Source: Syncephalis plumigaleata
Lineage: Eukaryota > Zoopagomycota > Zoopagomycetes > Zoopagales > Piptocephalidaceae
Length of the DNA stretch: 36,086 nt
NCBI GenBank assembly: GCA_025201365.1
Contig: JAIXMF010000121.1
Coordinates: 1 to 36,086, forward strand
Direction of reading: 5' to 3'
Part shown: positions 22,277 through 33,500 of the stretch, piece after piece
How positions within the stretch are numbered: position 1 is the stretch's first letter
Layout of the letters: each line of letters opens with the position of its first letter
The notes under the pieces: generated by a model
Seen by the model: only the letters and a program-made list of their open reading frames with translations
Database searches by the model: none
What the model was told of the DNA's origin: nothing
Translations under genes and position numbers: made by a program

Positions 22277-24629
22277 ATGTCGGTCGTCGCTGCAATGACA
22301 ACTAATGCCAGCTCGTCTTCTACCGCCACCGCCACTACTGCGGAGGTTACGAGCGCCGAGACGGCCACCACCTTCATCGATACTATAATTGGAGACAATA
22401 AGGGGTTGTCTGCACTGCATTTGGACAATGCAGACGAATGTGGCAATACCACGCCGATAGTAAATATCATCAAGGACGACACGGTCTATGGCGAGGATTC
22501 AGACGATGAAAGTCTTCCCGTAACACCGGATCCTGGAGATACTAGTGCTGAACTCGATTCACATCTACCACTACCTAATGCATCGAGCACTTCATTGTCA
22601 TTAGACGCGGAAACGGAATCACTATCGTCAACTGGTGACCAGAGCGGGAAACGACGTCGTCGAGCGGCTAACCCACCACCTCGTCCATCAGACGGACTAG
22701 CTACTCCCGATGAGCTATTACCAACCAGTCGACCTAGCAGCGGTATACGCCGATCTCTGCTGGACCTCCCGCATAATGTTAGCTCGCACATTGTTAACCT
22801 AATGCCACGTCCGATGTTAACACGATCACGTAGTGAGGGTGCTGGTCGATTTCGTCTTCGTAGTTCTCGTTCGCAAACGGATCTACGTACCGTTTATGGC
22901 CCGCAAGCGAACAAACCGATACGTGTTCCTAGTGCCAATGTTGTTACCGGATCACGACGTAGCGGTCAATCGAAACGTCGGAGTAAGCAGGGTGCATCTA
23001 GCGGATCAATTGGCGGTCGACCAGAGGCGCAGACTAACGGTAATGACGATGATCCCGCTGAAGTTGAACGCGATCAATACGGATTCCGTAAGGGCAATCA
23101 GTATTTATCACTCGAGGATATTCATAAATTCGAGGCTCAGTATGAACAGGTACTTCAACGACGACAAGAGAAATGGACGGCATTACTGCGCGAATATGAG
23201 AATGGTCAGTTACCGCCACTCTCCTCGAAGGTGAAACGATTTATTCGTAAGGGAGTACCCGCAAATATACGTGGTCAAGTAGGTAGAATTTATAATATAG
23301 TAAATGAATCAACCTACTTACTTACGTATATATATTCAATTAGTGTTGGTTGCATTATAGCGGTGCTGCCGATTTAATGAAACGGAATCAAGGACGCTAC
23401 CATCAATTGGTCGCACTCTCAGCTGATCGTAAATATCGCGAATGTCGCGACTTGATCGAACGTGGTGAGTATCTATTCCGGATTAAGGAGAGTAATCGAT
23501 CCAACTAATTATGAAAATAGATTTGCATAGAACATTCCCGGAAAACATACGATTTACATCGACAGCGGTGAAGGCGCCCTCCTCGAACGGTAGTATCACC
23601 GTTCCAACATCGAATGAACGACGTGATCGACGTCCCAGTCCGGTAACTTCGCGATTTAGACAGCAACCAGCTAGTTCGACTGTACCCATACTACAACAAT
23701 TGCGTCGTGTGTTGACAGCATTCGCCGTACGTTGTCCGAGTGTCGGCTATTGCCAATCGCTTAACTACGTCGCCGGTCTGTTCTTACTATTTATGTCGGA
23801 AGAGGAAGCATTCTGGATGTTATGCACGGTCGTTGAACAAATCATGCCTGAAGGAATGTACGGCGTGAAAATGGAGGGAGTAACGGTGGATCAAGACGTA
23901 CTTATGCAACTACTCGAGGATCGTATGCCATCCATTTATTATCGACTGAATCGCGATGAAGAGGAAGTCGGTGCACCACCCATTACATTCGTCACTAGTC
24001 ATTGGTTCCTTACACTATTCGTTGATGTATTACCAGTCGAGGTAAGTAATACTAGGATGATATAGATATATGTATGTATGTATATTATGATTACTAACAC
24101 TATGAAATGTTCTAGTGTAATCTACGCGTATGGGATTGTCTATTCCTGTAAGTATACGATAACAATAACGAGTAAATTACTAACAACAGTATCGATCATC
24201 ATCATCATTATTACTACTGCACTATAGCGAGGGAAGTGAAGTACTCTTCCGTGTTGCATTAACACTATTCAAGATGCATGAACAGCAAATCTGTAGTATT
24301 GATGATTCACTAGAACTATTCCAATACTTACAGAATATGCCGAAACGAATGGTGGACTGTCATTCATTGATGGAGGTAATTGATATGAACATAATAGCTG
24401 CTTAACTAAAGTGTAATACTCATCATATACACATGTAATACTATGATTGTAGAATTGTTTCCGCAAATACGCTAGTCTCTCTCATGTCGGTGCCAAAGAT
24501 CTAGAACGTCGACGAAAAGCAGCTCGTGATGCAATGCGACGTCGTGTATCAAATGCAACAAATGTACCCGAAAAACTACCAACTCGCAATAAGATTGGTC
24601 ATGATTTCGGTTCATTTTTCCGTAATTAA
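22277..24629 (+). CDS. TBC-domain Rab GTPase-activating protein
   Basis: Exons are 22277..23278, 23344..23464, 23521..24041, 24116..24147, 24228..24375, 24453..24629; 666 residues. TBC proteins speed GTP hydrolysis by Rab GTPases through a dual-finger mechanism. Residues 1-250 are Ser/Thr/acid-rich and disordered-looking. The TBC domain starts near KGVPANIRGQCWLHYSGAADL (about 325-345). The Arg finger is R378 in DLHRTFPEN and the Gln finger Q453 in GYCQSLNYVAGLFLL, so catalysis should be intact. An insert of about 45 residues (SNGSITVPTSNERR...) separates the fingers. It ends with WFLTLFVDVLPVE, RVWDCLFLEGSEVLFRVAL and KYASLSHVGAKDLERRRKA. Resemblance is closest to GRTP1/TBC1D6-like proteins; the target Rab cannot be told. 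The AG at 23343 was chosen over a later AG because it preserves CWLHYSG. Confidence 0.93.
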
Positions 24630-25468
24630 GGCATCCTATATTTATTCTTATTACTATACTTCATATCTTTACTATTTACTATTACTATTCTTACTACTAG
24701 TATACTTACAGAGTCTCATTCTTTCTATCGACAAAGGAGTAGACTTTATTATATCACCTTTTTATTGTCATCTATTTTTCTTTTTCTTAACTCAAGTTGT
24801 TATTACACTACACTTACACAATGACGATAATGCATGCTAATTTACGAACAATTATTTTTATTACTCTTTGCCATTTTATTATTAATAATCTTGAGTTTAT
24901 TATATAATTCATTTACTGCATAAATGATTAGTTACTTGTCATTGTATTGTTTGTAATCAAATACATGTTAATGATCATATAGATTGATTAGATATCATAA
25001 TCATCTGCATTGTAATACGATCTTTTCTTCTCCGCTTTTCACATGAAAATATTTTAATAAAGCGTGTGATTAGCATCGTTACACGACCAATGCTTTCGAT
25101 TCTTAATCTATAAGCTAGTTTTTATTATTCTACTATTCTATCAAGTAGTACACTCGCGCGTATTCATAACAAGTTGTACATTTGCAGTAGCTTAAAATTG
25201 GTTGATAATCAACACTTGTAAAAGATCTACATGAACAAGTAGTGATAAATATATATGTACATACATACGTATATTATTAATTGAGGTTCCTTGACAACCT
25301 TTACTGCATAGACATAGTATCATTGTTGTTTCGATTGAATACACGTATAAATACATCATTGCTTGGCTATTGTACCTCGGGGGGGGGGGGAGATTACACT
25401 CATCCAATTCCTTATTATCATCACTTTGTAGTACGTTGACCGTTTCTTCATTGCAAACTGCAACAACA
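24630..25468. other. Intergenic AT-rich region
   Basis: It holds the 3' flank of the TBC gene and the upstream region of the following + gene. Notable only for a 12-G run at 25379-25390, 78 bp before the next ATG. No RNA gene or conserved ORF seen. Confidence 0.45.
25379..25390 (+). repeat. Homopolymer run of 12 G
   Basis: Twelve uninterrupted G in an otherwise AT-rich stretch. In-frame translation through it from a TTG is possible but unlikely; the run lies in the probable 5' UTR. Confidence 0.9.
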
Positions 25469-26511
25469 ATGGATACGCAGAAACTCGTGTCATTCTCGAT
25501 TTCAAATGTCATTACCACCGCAGCCATTGATGCAGCGAGTGTATTGAGTACAGCCACAAATGCCATGCTTAATGCTGTAAAACCATCAGCCAGTCTATAT
25601 GAATTGCGCGATTCGATTGCCATGAAAAGTAAAGGCACAATGGATCAAACGACCGAGAATAATGAGGATGCTGACACGCTAGCGAGTCCCAATGATGATG
25701 GTGATCATGATTCATCGCATTATACGCCACTTTCACCGAGTAATTTGTATGAAGCAGCATCAAAGTTGAGTCGAGCTGCAGAGGCGGCGACCAATGGAGA
25801 TGATGAAATTGCGTGTGCACACTATCGTTCTGCGTTAGCAAGTACATTAGCTGCTGTCACTACCACTACTACTTCTGGTGAGTTGAGTTTTGTGTGTAAA
25901 TACTGGTATCTAGGGTGGCATAGCCTACATACATACTAAATTATGCGTGACTTGTGCGATTAGACAACTATACAAATTGGTATTCGAAAGCCGTACACAT
26001 GATGCCAAATGTCAAGCCAGTGCATAATGACATGATAGCGATGCATGACATGATAGCGATGCATGACATGGAGCAACTCGTCTATAGCGATAATGGCATG
26101 CGATATAGGAAATCAAATGTCAATAGACATTCGTCACCCTCGATCGATACGAATGGTTCGTTGCATGCCTCGGATACATCGACGCCTCAGACTGCTGTAT
26201 CGTTAACGCAAGCAATTACGGATGTCATGGTAGCGCTAGCTATTCTAATTCGCCAATCACCCATACCATCGGCGTGTCAGGCCATTCTAGCTTATTTATG
26301 GCAAGTGTTGGTGCAACTGGAGGCCAAATGGAATCTACGAGGACAAGCGATGCAAGGCGTCATTTATCTGTTGAATGCTGGCATTGAGCTGGATCGTAAG
26401 CATCATTTAATGGCAAGATTAGGCCATATAGCTACGGGAGCAATTAGTGCCGTGGCTACTGCCGTAAAAGCCTATAATGATACCGCTCCTTATACTGAAC
26501 GAGCGAAATGA
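25469..26511 (+). CDS. Unrecognised helical protein, possible MIT-like segment
   Basis: Exons are 25469..25877 and 25964..26511 (GTGAGT donor, phase 1); 318 residues. I do not recognise the family. Visible parts: an Ala/Ser/Thr-rich N-terminus with alternating small residues (about 1-40), then a helical stretch LYEAASKLSRAAEAATNGDD...ACAHYRSALAS that follows the spacing of an MIT or TPR-like helical pair (A..L.RA...D..A...Y..AL). Next come a Met/His/Asp repeat (NDMIAMHDMIAMHDME) and a C-terminal helical region (AILAYLWQVLVQLEAKWNL, MQGVIYLLNAGIELDRK, GHIATGAISAVATAVKAY). MIT domains bind ESCRT-III tails; that role here is only a suggestion. The start is the first ATG in frame. It converges with the pseudokinase gene, 190 bp apart; AATAAA at 26658. 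Confidence 0.62.
26027..26071 (+). repeat. 18-bp coding tandem repeat, 2.5 copies
   Basis: The unit ATGACATGATAGCGATGC occurs twice without mismatch plus a partial third copy, encoding the repeated DMIAMH motif. Confidence 0.92.
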
Positions 26512-26701
26512 TACACAACGGGGGAAAGCGTGTTCATGTCCAGTTAATCTTCTATTCTATGATGCTTTATTTCTATGAAATAGTGCGGTTTGTTCCATCA
26601 TGCTTGCACGGCACTAATATTATTATAATATACTATTGAAATACATTTGAATTAAGCAATAAATGTTGTAATCCGTAGTCTATATTTTATTATTATCATC
26701 G

Positions 26702-28228
26702 TTAGTTTACTCTATAATGGCTTAGATAACTACTTGGCGTGTGTCGTTTATCGCTATCATCGATCATGATACGCTTTATCATATCGACTATCTCGGTGAA
26801 CTTGTCCAAATGGGCATAATGTACGGCATCCATATCAACGAGAATTCCCAATTTGAAGAACGTATTGAGTAGTAGTTTCGCATTATGGTCCCCCATAGCT
26901 GGATTAAAAAGAAAGGTAGCCCTCAATAGACTAGTCATTTTCCTTGGTATGCGTAATGCTTTGATGGTCTTGGAGAAGTAATCTAGAACGCTATTCTCCG
27001 GGAAACCTCCATTCTCATGAAGTATTATGGCAGCGGTCCGAGATGGTCTACCCCCATCATGCTGGTAAAACTGCCTGACATACACTGTAAACCTTTCCAT
27101 AGCATAATTGGCTATTCTATCGTCATCCTCTGTAACACCAAGAATTCTTTTGTCCACTATTTGCACCAGTGACGTTATCGTCATGTGAGCTAGATAAGTT
27201 TCCATTTCATTGGGCATTCTAGAAAACATGCCCAGGCATAGTAATTCACCGAGGAACCACATATCGGATTTCCGTGGATCAACATTTACTTGATTAAGCC
27301 ATTCTGGCGCGTATATAATGTGATTTGCAGCCGGCTGAATCGGTGGCATAAATTTACGACGATTGGTCTTAATCAATACAAAATCATCATGGAGATTTAT
27401 ATTGATACGGGGTTCCGGTCCATCTTGACCGTGCTTGACAATAATCGATCTAGGATCTAGATTATGGAAGGCCACACCATGCTGATGTACGTAGTTGATG
27501 CCTATTACAACAATAATTAGTAAGAGGTTGAGAAAATATCTTAGAACCTTATAATGAACAAACAAAAAAACAACCTTTCATTAACTTTATGATAAAACGT
27601 GGTAGTATGGTAGCCTTTTCTAATGGTTTCAAATCCTTCACGTAATTTATATACCAGTTCTCTTGTATTGCTGCAAAGATGTAGCAGTATGAACCGGCAT
27701 TGGGACGGAAATGACTTATGGGCAGATTAAGGTATTGTCGTCCCTCGAGACCTTGTAATGCGGAATCATTTCTGATCAATTTCTAATGTTACATCATTGC
27801 AGTGTTACTATGATGACTTTACATACTACGCGGTATTGATACATACTTTATAAAATGAGGACTTTACGTTCAATGGACTATCATCCCAACATTCAACGTA
27901 AACCCAAGCATTGTTGTATAGTTGGCCCCAGGTGCAGTCCAATGTATTCACATTGCAATTAGCGTGATAGTGGATACCTTCTGGGATATAGTAAGCGTGT
28001 TGCTGCTGCTGCTGTTGTTGCTCTGGAAGTGGCGTAAAATGTGCTAATAATCAATATGTCAGCTTCTCTTGTTTAGACTAATCCCTCTTGATACTTACTT
28101 CTAGCATCAATCGGTTTATCATTACTGCGCGGTTCACGTGGTATAGCTGTTGCCAAGCGAAAACAAGCGGCTAATACTAAGGTAACTGTAATCAGCATGA
28201 TATCATAAGTACTTCGTGTAGCAATCAT
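26702..28228 (-). CDS. Predicted secreted pseudokinase
   Basis: Exons are complement(26702..27501, 27575..27782, 27847..28043, 28099..28228); 444 residues. A signal peptide or signal anchor is clear (about 12-30, MLITVTLVLAACFRLATA) and is followed by a Gln/His run and a Cys-bearing stretch (NCNVNTLDCTW). The rest follows the protein-kinase fold: KGINYVHQHG (helix E), FHNLDPRSIIV at the catalytic loop, HDDFVLI at the DFG position, YAPEWL (APE), SDMWFLGELLCLGMF (helix F). Key residues are replaced: HRD is F190-H191-N192, the catalytic-loop Asn is S197, DFG is D218-F219-V220, and no glycine-rich loop or VAIK lysine is evident. It is therefore probably non-catalytic, acting in the secretory pathway or outside the cell. 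Binding partner unknown. The in-frame TTG further upstream was rejected for the ATG at 28228. Confidence 0.8.
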
Positions 28229-28758
28229 CCTCCAGGTGTATCGTTTTACGTAGAATAAATGTAGGAAAAACAAGTAATTTTTTACATTTCTTTGACTAGT
28301 ATACTTTTCGTGCTGTTTAAATAGTAGCTACCTTATCATTCTTGTAAACGTGAAACTAACCACGACTCAACTTCCTAATTGATTATTATTTACGCTTTTA
28401 GCTGTACCAGTGCACATTTGGATTACCTGATTTGTTATTGATATCAACTCTTTTATGTACGTCATATCAAGGAAGCTGGGTCGCAATGATACCGAAGTAG
28501 ACCTACCCGTTTGGATAGATGCGTATTAGATTGCGCATTGTGTAGTATTAGAATCTAGTGTATAATTTAGTTCAATTATAATTACAAGTGTCTATTTAAT
28601 GACTATATGACCATCACTATACGCTATTAATTGAGTATTTGTTTCTAAAGTGAATGGTTTATTTTTAGGTGTTAAACAATATAAAACGAATTGCTTTATG
28701 ATCTTTGACCCAAAAGAAAACATTTTTGTTTTTATTTCTTGCTCTATATGAATTTAAA
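28229..28758. other. Divergent intergenic region, pseudokinase / phosphatidylserine decarboxylase
   Basis: AT-rich spacer. A TATAAAAC element at 28680-28687, about 72 bp upstream of the decarboxylase ATG, is a plausible TATA box. No other element or gene seen. Confidence 0.4.
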
Positions 28759-30440
28759 ATGCTAACTACGCGATTAGCTTATCGTCGTGGACAGCATTTT
28801 CAATATGCGTTGACGCGATATGCGCGCACACAACACTTACGATCACTTAGCACTGCCACTATTCAGCATAATGCCACAAGTTTAGCTGCTAGACAATGTC
28901 AACGACGAACATTCGCCACGTCTTCCTCGCCCAAATCACGATCCTCCCGCCTCGTTCACTTATCGCTACTTGTCACCGGTTTGGGTATTGGTTATGTGGC
29001 GGGTAATGCATATCTTAATCCAAAGGGTGTGGTAGGTCCTTGGCAAGTAAGTCATCGTTTACTATTCACGTAGATTCATAACTTCGTATCTATGGTTGGC
29101 TGGTCGTGTTGCTTACTCGTGCTGCTCGTTAGGTTCATTTTGCCACGGCACTACCACTAAAGGGTTTGTCGCGTTTCTTCGGTTGGTTCAACGAGCTAAC
29201 GCTGCCCATGTGGTTTCGTCGTCCGGGTCTTCGTTTCTACGCCTGGCTGTTCGGTTGCAACTTGGACGAGATGAAAGATCCCAATTTGATGCATTATGAC
29301 AATTTGGCCGATTTCTTTTATCGCGAATTACGCGACGATGCTCGTCCCATCGATGACACATCCATTCTAGTAAGTAATACCTCGCATCGTAGCTGACAAT
29401 AGGATAAGCCTAACATTGTCGCTCTGTTACACTTGCTAGGTTAGTCCAGCTGATGGTCGTGTGCTACATTATGGCGTGGTGGTGGGTCGCCAAGTGGAAC
29501 AGGTCAAGGGTGTCACGTATAGTTTAGACGCTTTTCTCGGTACACGAATAGCGAAACTACCGCATGAAATTGAAAAAGTACTCAGCGATACGCATTCCTC
29601 CAGTGTGGCGGGTGATCGTGAATTCGCCGAGATTAACGGTATTTCCTATACGCTCGACGAACTATTATCCGGTGGTACTCGTGTAGAGACGAGCGATCAT
29701 GATACAGCCGCCACTGATACTACTACCGCCATTGCTACTACCGATTATAATAGCACGGTAATTACTACGACAGAGGATCAACCACGACCTGATCCAGTAT
29801 TAAAACTCTTGCAACCCGGCAATCGTCTTTACTATTGTGTTATTTATTTGGCACCCGGTGATTATCATCGATTCCACTCGCCTACCAACTGGGTCATTCA
29901 TAGTAGACGACACTTTGGTGGCGAACTCTACTCGGTGTCACCGTATATGGCCAACATTCTAAAGGATCTATTCGTACTTAACGAACGAGTGGCATTATTC
30001 GGTAGATGGCGTCACGGTTTCTTCTCAATGACACCGGTGGGTGCCACTAATGTAGGATCCATTCGTATTAGATTTGATAAGGCAAGTATAACTATGGTCA
30101 TCTAGTTGGATAGCATGATCATAAGCTACATTCTCTCTCTATTGACTAGCGTACTAATTATTATGGAATTCATTTTATTCAGGAATTGGCAACAAATCGA
30201 GTGGAGAAACATTTGCCGTATGGCACCTTTACCGAGGCTTCCTACGCTTCATTCAGTCAAATTCTAGGAGGCAAAGTAACCAAGGCCGGTGAGGAAATCG
30301 GTGGATTCCGTCTAGGATCAACGATTGTCTTGCTGTTTGAAGCACCGGAATCATTTGAGTTTACCCTTACACAAAACCAAAAAGTTCTAGTAGGCCAGAG
30401 TATAGGCCGATTAAAGGACACACGAACGGAAAACGAATAA
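28759..30440 (+). CDS. PSD1: Mitochondrial phosphatidylserine decarboxylase
   Basis: Exons are 28759..29046, 29133..29369, 29440..30081, 30183..30440; 474 residues. The enzyme converts phosphatidylserine to phosphatidylethanolamine at the inner mitochondrial membrane. An Arg-rich, acid-poor presequence (LTTRLAYRRGQ, RQCQRRTFATSSS) precedes one membrane span (HLSLLVTGLGIGYVAG). Conserved blocks are YDNLADFFYRELRDDARPID, VSPADGRV, LAPGDYHRFHSPTNW, NERVALFGRW, VGATNVGSI and GGFRLGSTIVLLFEAP. LGST at 433-436 is the self-cleavage site, where S435 becomes the pyruvoyl group; the proenzyme should split into beta and alpha chains there. A Thr/Ala/Asp-rich insert of about 40 residues (near 250-290) is unusual. 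The last intron is GC-AG. The stop overlaps an AATAAA (30436-30441). Confidence 0.95.
30082..30182 (+). other. GC-AG intron in phosphatidylserine decarboxylase
   Basis: GATAAG|GCAAGTATA...TTATTCAG|GAATTG joins IRIRFDK to ELATNR (phase 0), as the family requires. The GT four bases later gives phase 1 and an early stop. Confidence 0.88.
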
Positions 30441-30554
30441 AGAAATGCAAACTGTTTACTAGAATTGAGAAAGAAAGAAGAGAAAGAAGAGAAGAAAGAG
30501 ATACATGAAAGTAAAGTATACATTGACCTAATCAATTACTCGGCCAGTAAGGCT

Positions 30555-33500
30555 TCATTCCACCATTTGAGCCGGTAATTGCGGTAATGGCTTATCCTCC
30601 TTGGATGCTGATGATGGTGTCGATTCAGGCTTAGGTGATGGCTTCCTACCCCATGCAATGTAAATGTTAATGAATCCTTTGGTTTGTTCCGTTTCCTTCT
30701 CTAACGCATCGAGTGCTTGTTCCAACATGATACGCGTCACGCCAATGGCCGTAAAGTGCATTGCTAATCCTAGTATAAACTGACGATACGTTTGCTGATG
30801 CGTATTGCCAATGCGACCACCCCATTCGCCTAATGGGCATGGTAATGTTTGATCGCGTACACGTTCGAATTTAGATTTACGTAAAATACTACGTAATGTC
30901 TGTGGCATGTCCACTTGTATGGCGTGATGTTCGCATAGACGCTTGAACCAGTCATTCAACTGATCGCCCTGTGGTCCAATGGATCTCAATAAATGATCGG
31001 TCTCCACTAGTTCGATATGTCCACCGTGTGATAGGATACGCTGCCATTCCAGTCCGATAGTTGGCCATCCGTCATTAGTAGTAGGGAAGGCGAGTAGCAT
31101 TTGTCGTTGATAAACATAGTCGAAATAGCCATCAGGATAGGGTAGACCTATGTCATTATTAACATTAGCATTAACACTAATTAGTCATTACGACAGTGGC
31201 TTACCTTTCATAATATCGCCATATTGAAAACTGCATTGCGGACTAATGGATGCGGTTGGCATGATCTCTTCGTCATTATCACAACCGTGTATCTCGCAGA
31301 ATGGATACTCTTCCGCCATACTCTAAGCAATAACAAACAAGTGTACATGATGATGTTTAGCTTCTTCTTCATCTTCTATATGACAATGCCATGTTATTAC
31401 CTTTACCCATCCACCGGTGCCTGTGCCTAGATCTAATACACGTTTTGGTTGTGTAATAGGTGCCATGCATAGTGTGCCTAGAAAGTGTAGTAGCATGTTG
31501 TGTTGACTGTCCAATCTAGCATAATATAATATAATATAATTGATTAGTGAGCATAACCTTGTTGTACGTGTGGTTTACCTTTCCAATTCCTCGGTACATC
31601 TTGGTATCAAGTAGACACGCTGATGATGTACCGCCAATGATGACAGGATGTGATGTGGTGCCGTACCCGATCGTGGCCATGACCAACTGTTACGTAGTAC
31701 TTGGAATCCTTTCCTTACTCGTTTCGTTAGTACCTCTGCGGGTGGACGTAGTTTCGACGATGAAGACAGCACTACGGCATTTGACGTAATAATTGATGAT
31801 GTCGATGATTCCATGTCTATATGGCTGGAATTGTTGCCATTCTCATCGGATGGTCGATACGCCAAGTAGCAGTAGAGTTGCAGGTGGACATGATGCTTCG
31901 TGTCGCATTCCTCTTCCAACTCTTGTAGCATCGCATTCAATTCCTCTACCGTCACACCGAGTGTTTGTATAAATGGAAACAACTGTTCCACGCGTGCTCT
32001 ATAGTATCGCTTAGCGCAAATCCCTTCGAGTCCGGCCCATTTGCCCATACGCAGCTGACGAATAGTACGTGTGATGTCGTGGAATCCCGTGGACACTAGT
32101 CGACGATCGATGGTGGCCACTCGACCTACACCCAGCTTATGGCGTGCTGCCGCCGTTGTAATCAGTCCGTTCAGCTTACGACTCGCTTGACTCTTTCCGG
32201 TGATTTGCAAATCACACTCGATGATCTCGATTAATCCACCGGGCAATAGCATTCGGTACATTTCCTTGAATGCTGACAACCACTCGATTTCCGCATTGGC
32301 TACATCTAGTGCCATATCACGCTGATAAATATAATCGAAATAGGTATTAGGATAAGGTAGACCTAAGTACTAATTATTAGTATACATACATACATATACA
32401 TACATTATTGTTACAATGATAATTACCTTGAACAATGTTGCCCTTGGCTAGTATGCAATTAGATGCTAATGGAGTATGTGTATCGAAATGCTGTTCAATA
32501 AGATCAATACCGGTAAATTCAGTCATTGGATATTTATTAGCGGTATCCTATAATAACAGTAATAATAATAAAAGCAATATTATTGTTAATCTACTTTGGT
32601 ATATTATTGTAGCATCAATAATGATATCGTACCTTGATCCATACACCGGTACCGGTGGCAACGTTAAGAATACGACGTGGTTGTTGCAAGATAGCCGCAT
32701 GTGTACCGTGTAATGCAGTCATCATGGCTACATGAAGTGTATCCGCACTAATAATAATAACATCGATCGTTCATTACTACGACTATCCCGTATGACTTAT
32801 TCATATTACTTACTCGTGTACATGACGACCAAATCCCATGACTGTTTGTCGACGACGTATTGTACGCTGTTTCTTTAGCGTGCCAACAAACTGCGAGAAT
32901 GTATGAGCCACCGAGATACGACGCTGATGCGTGGGTGTGGCTGTCGTGGCAGTTGCGGCAATCATAGAATGCGGTCGATTATATATCACGGATCGTCTAC
33001 GTGCTTGGGCCAGAATAGATGGCGATGTTGCGGTATTGATGCTAGCAGCATTGATCTCCTCCGGTGAAGATGCACCACCGAACAGCGTGTGTCGCCATTG
33101 TGATGGTGAAGATAGTACCTTGTTCCTTAATCGAACGGGTACTGCTGATTCGGATTGAACTTGATCGACAGACAATGATCTAGTGCCATTGTTATTATAT
33201 AGTTATATATAGATAGCTGTATAGATAGATTGCTTACCTACGATGACTTGTCATTGGTATGGATTTGGGTGGTGATGGATGTTCATTCATGGAGGAGCAT
33301 GATGATGAGGATCGATGTCCTGATGACGATGACAGTCTAGGTAAAGTGGTGGCACGCCATACACTAATAAACATCTTACTGCCGGACTTTTGTATTGCTT
33401 CATGATACTCCTCGATGGCTGTGTCCAACTGCGATTCCGTCACTTCTGGCAAGGTTAGAATACGTTCGCGTAATTGCTGCCATGCTTGACGTGAACACGC

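Noticed and set aside
22486-22791. Minus-strand ORF inside TBC exon 1
   Set aside because: Antisense of a Ser/Thr/Asp-rich coding exon with no independent evidence.
28226-28273. Longer N-terminus of the pseudokinase from a TTG
   Set aside because: Non-ATG start; the ATG at 28228 gives a normal signal peptide.
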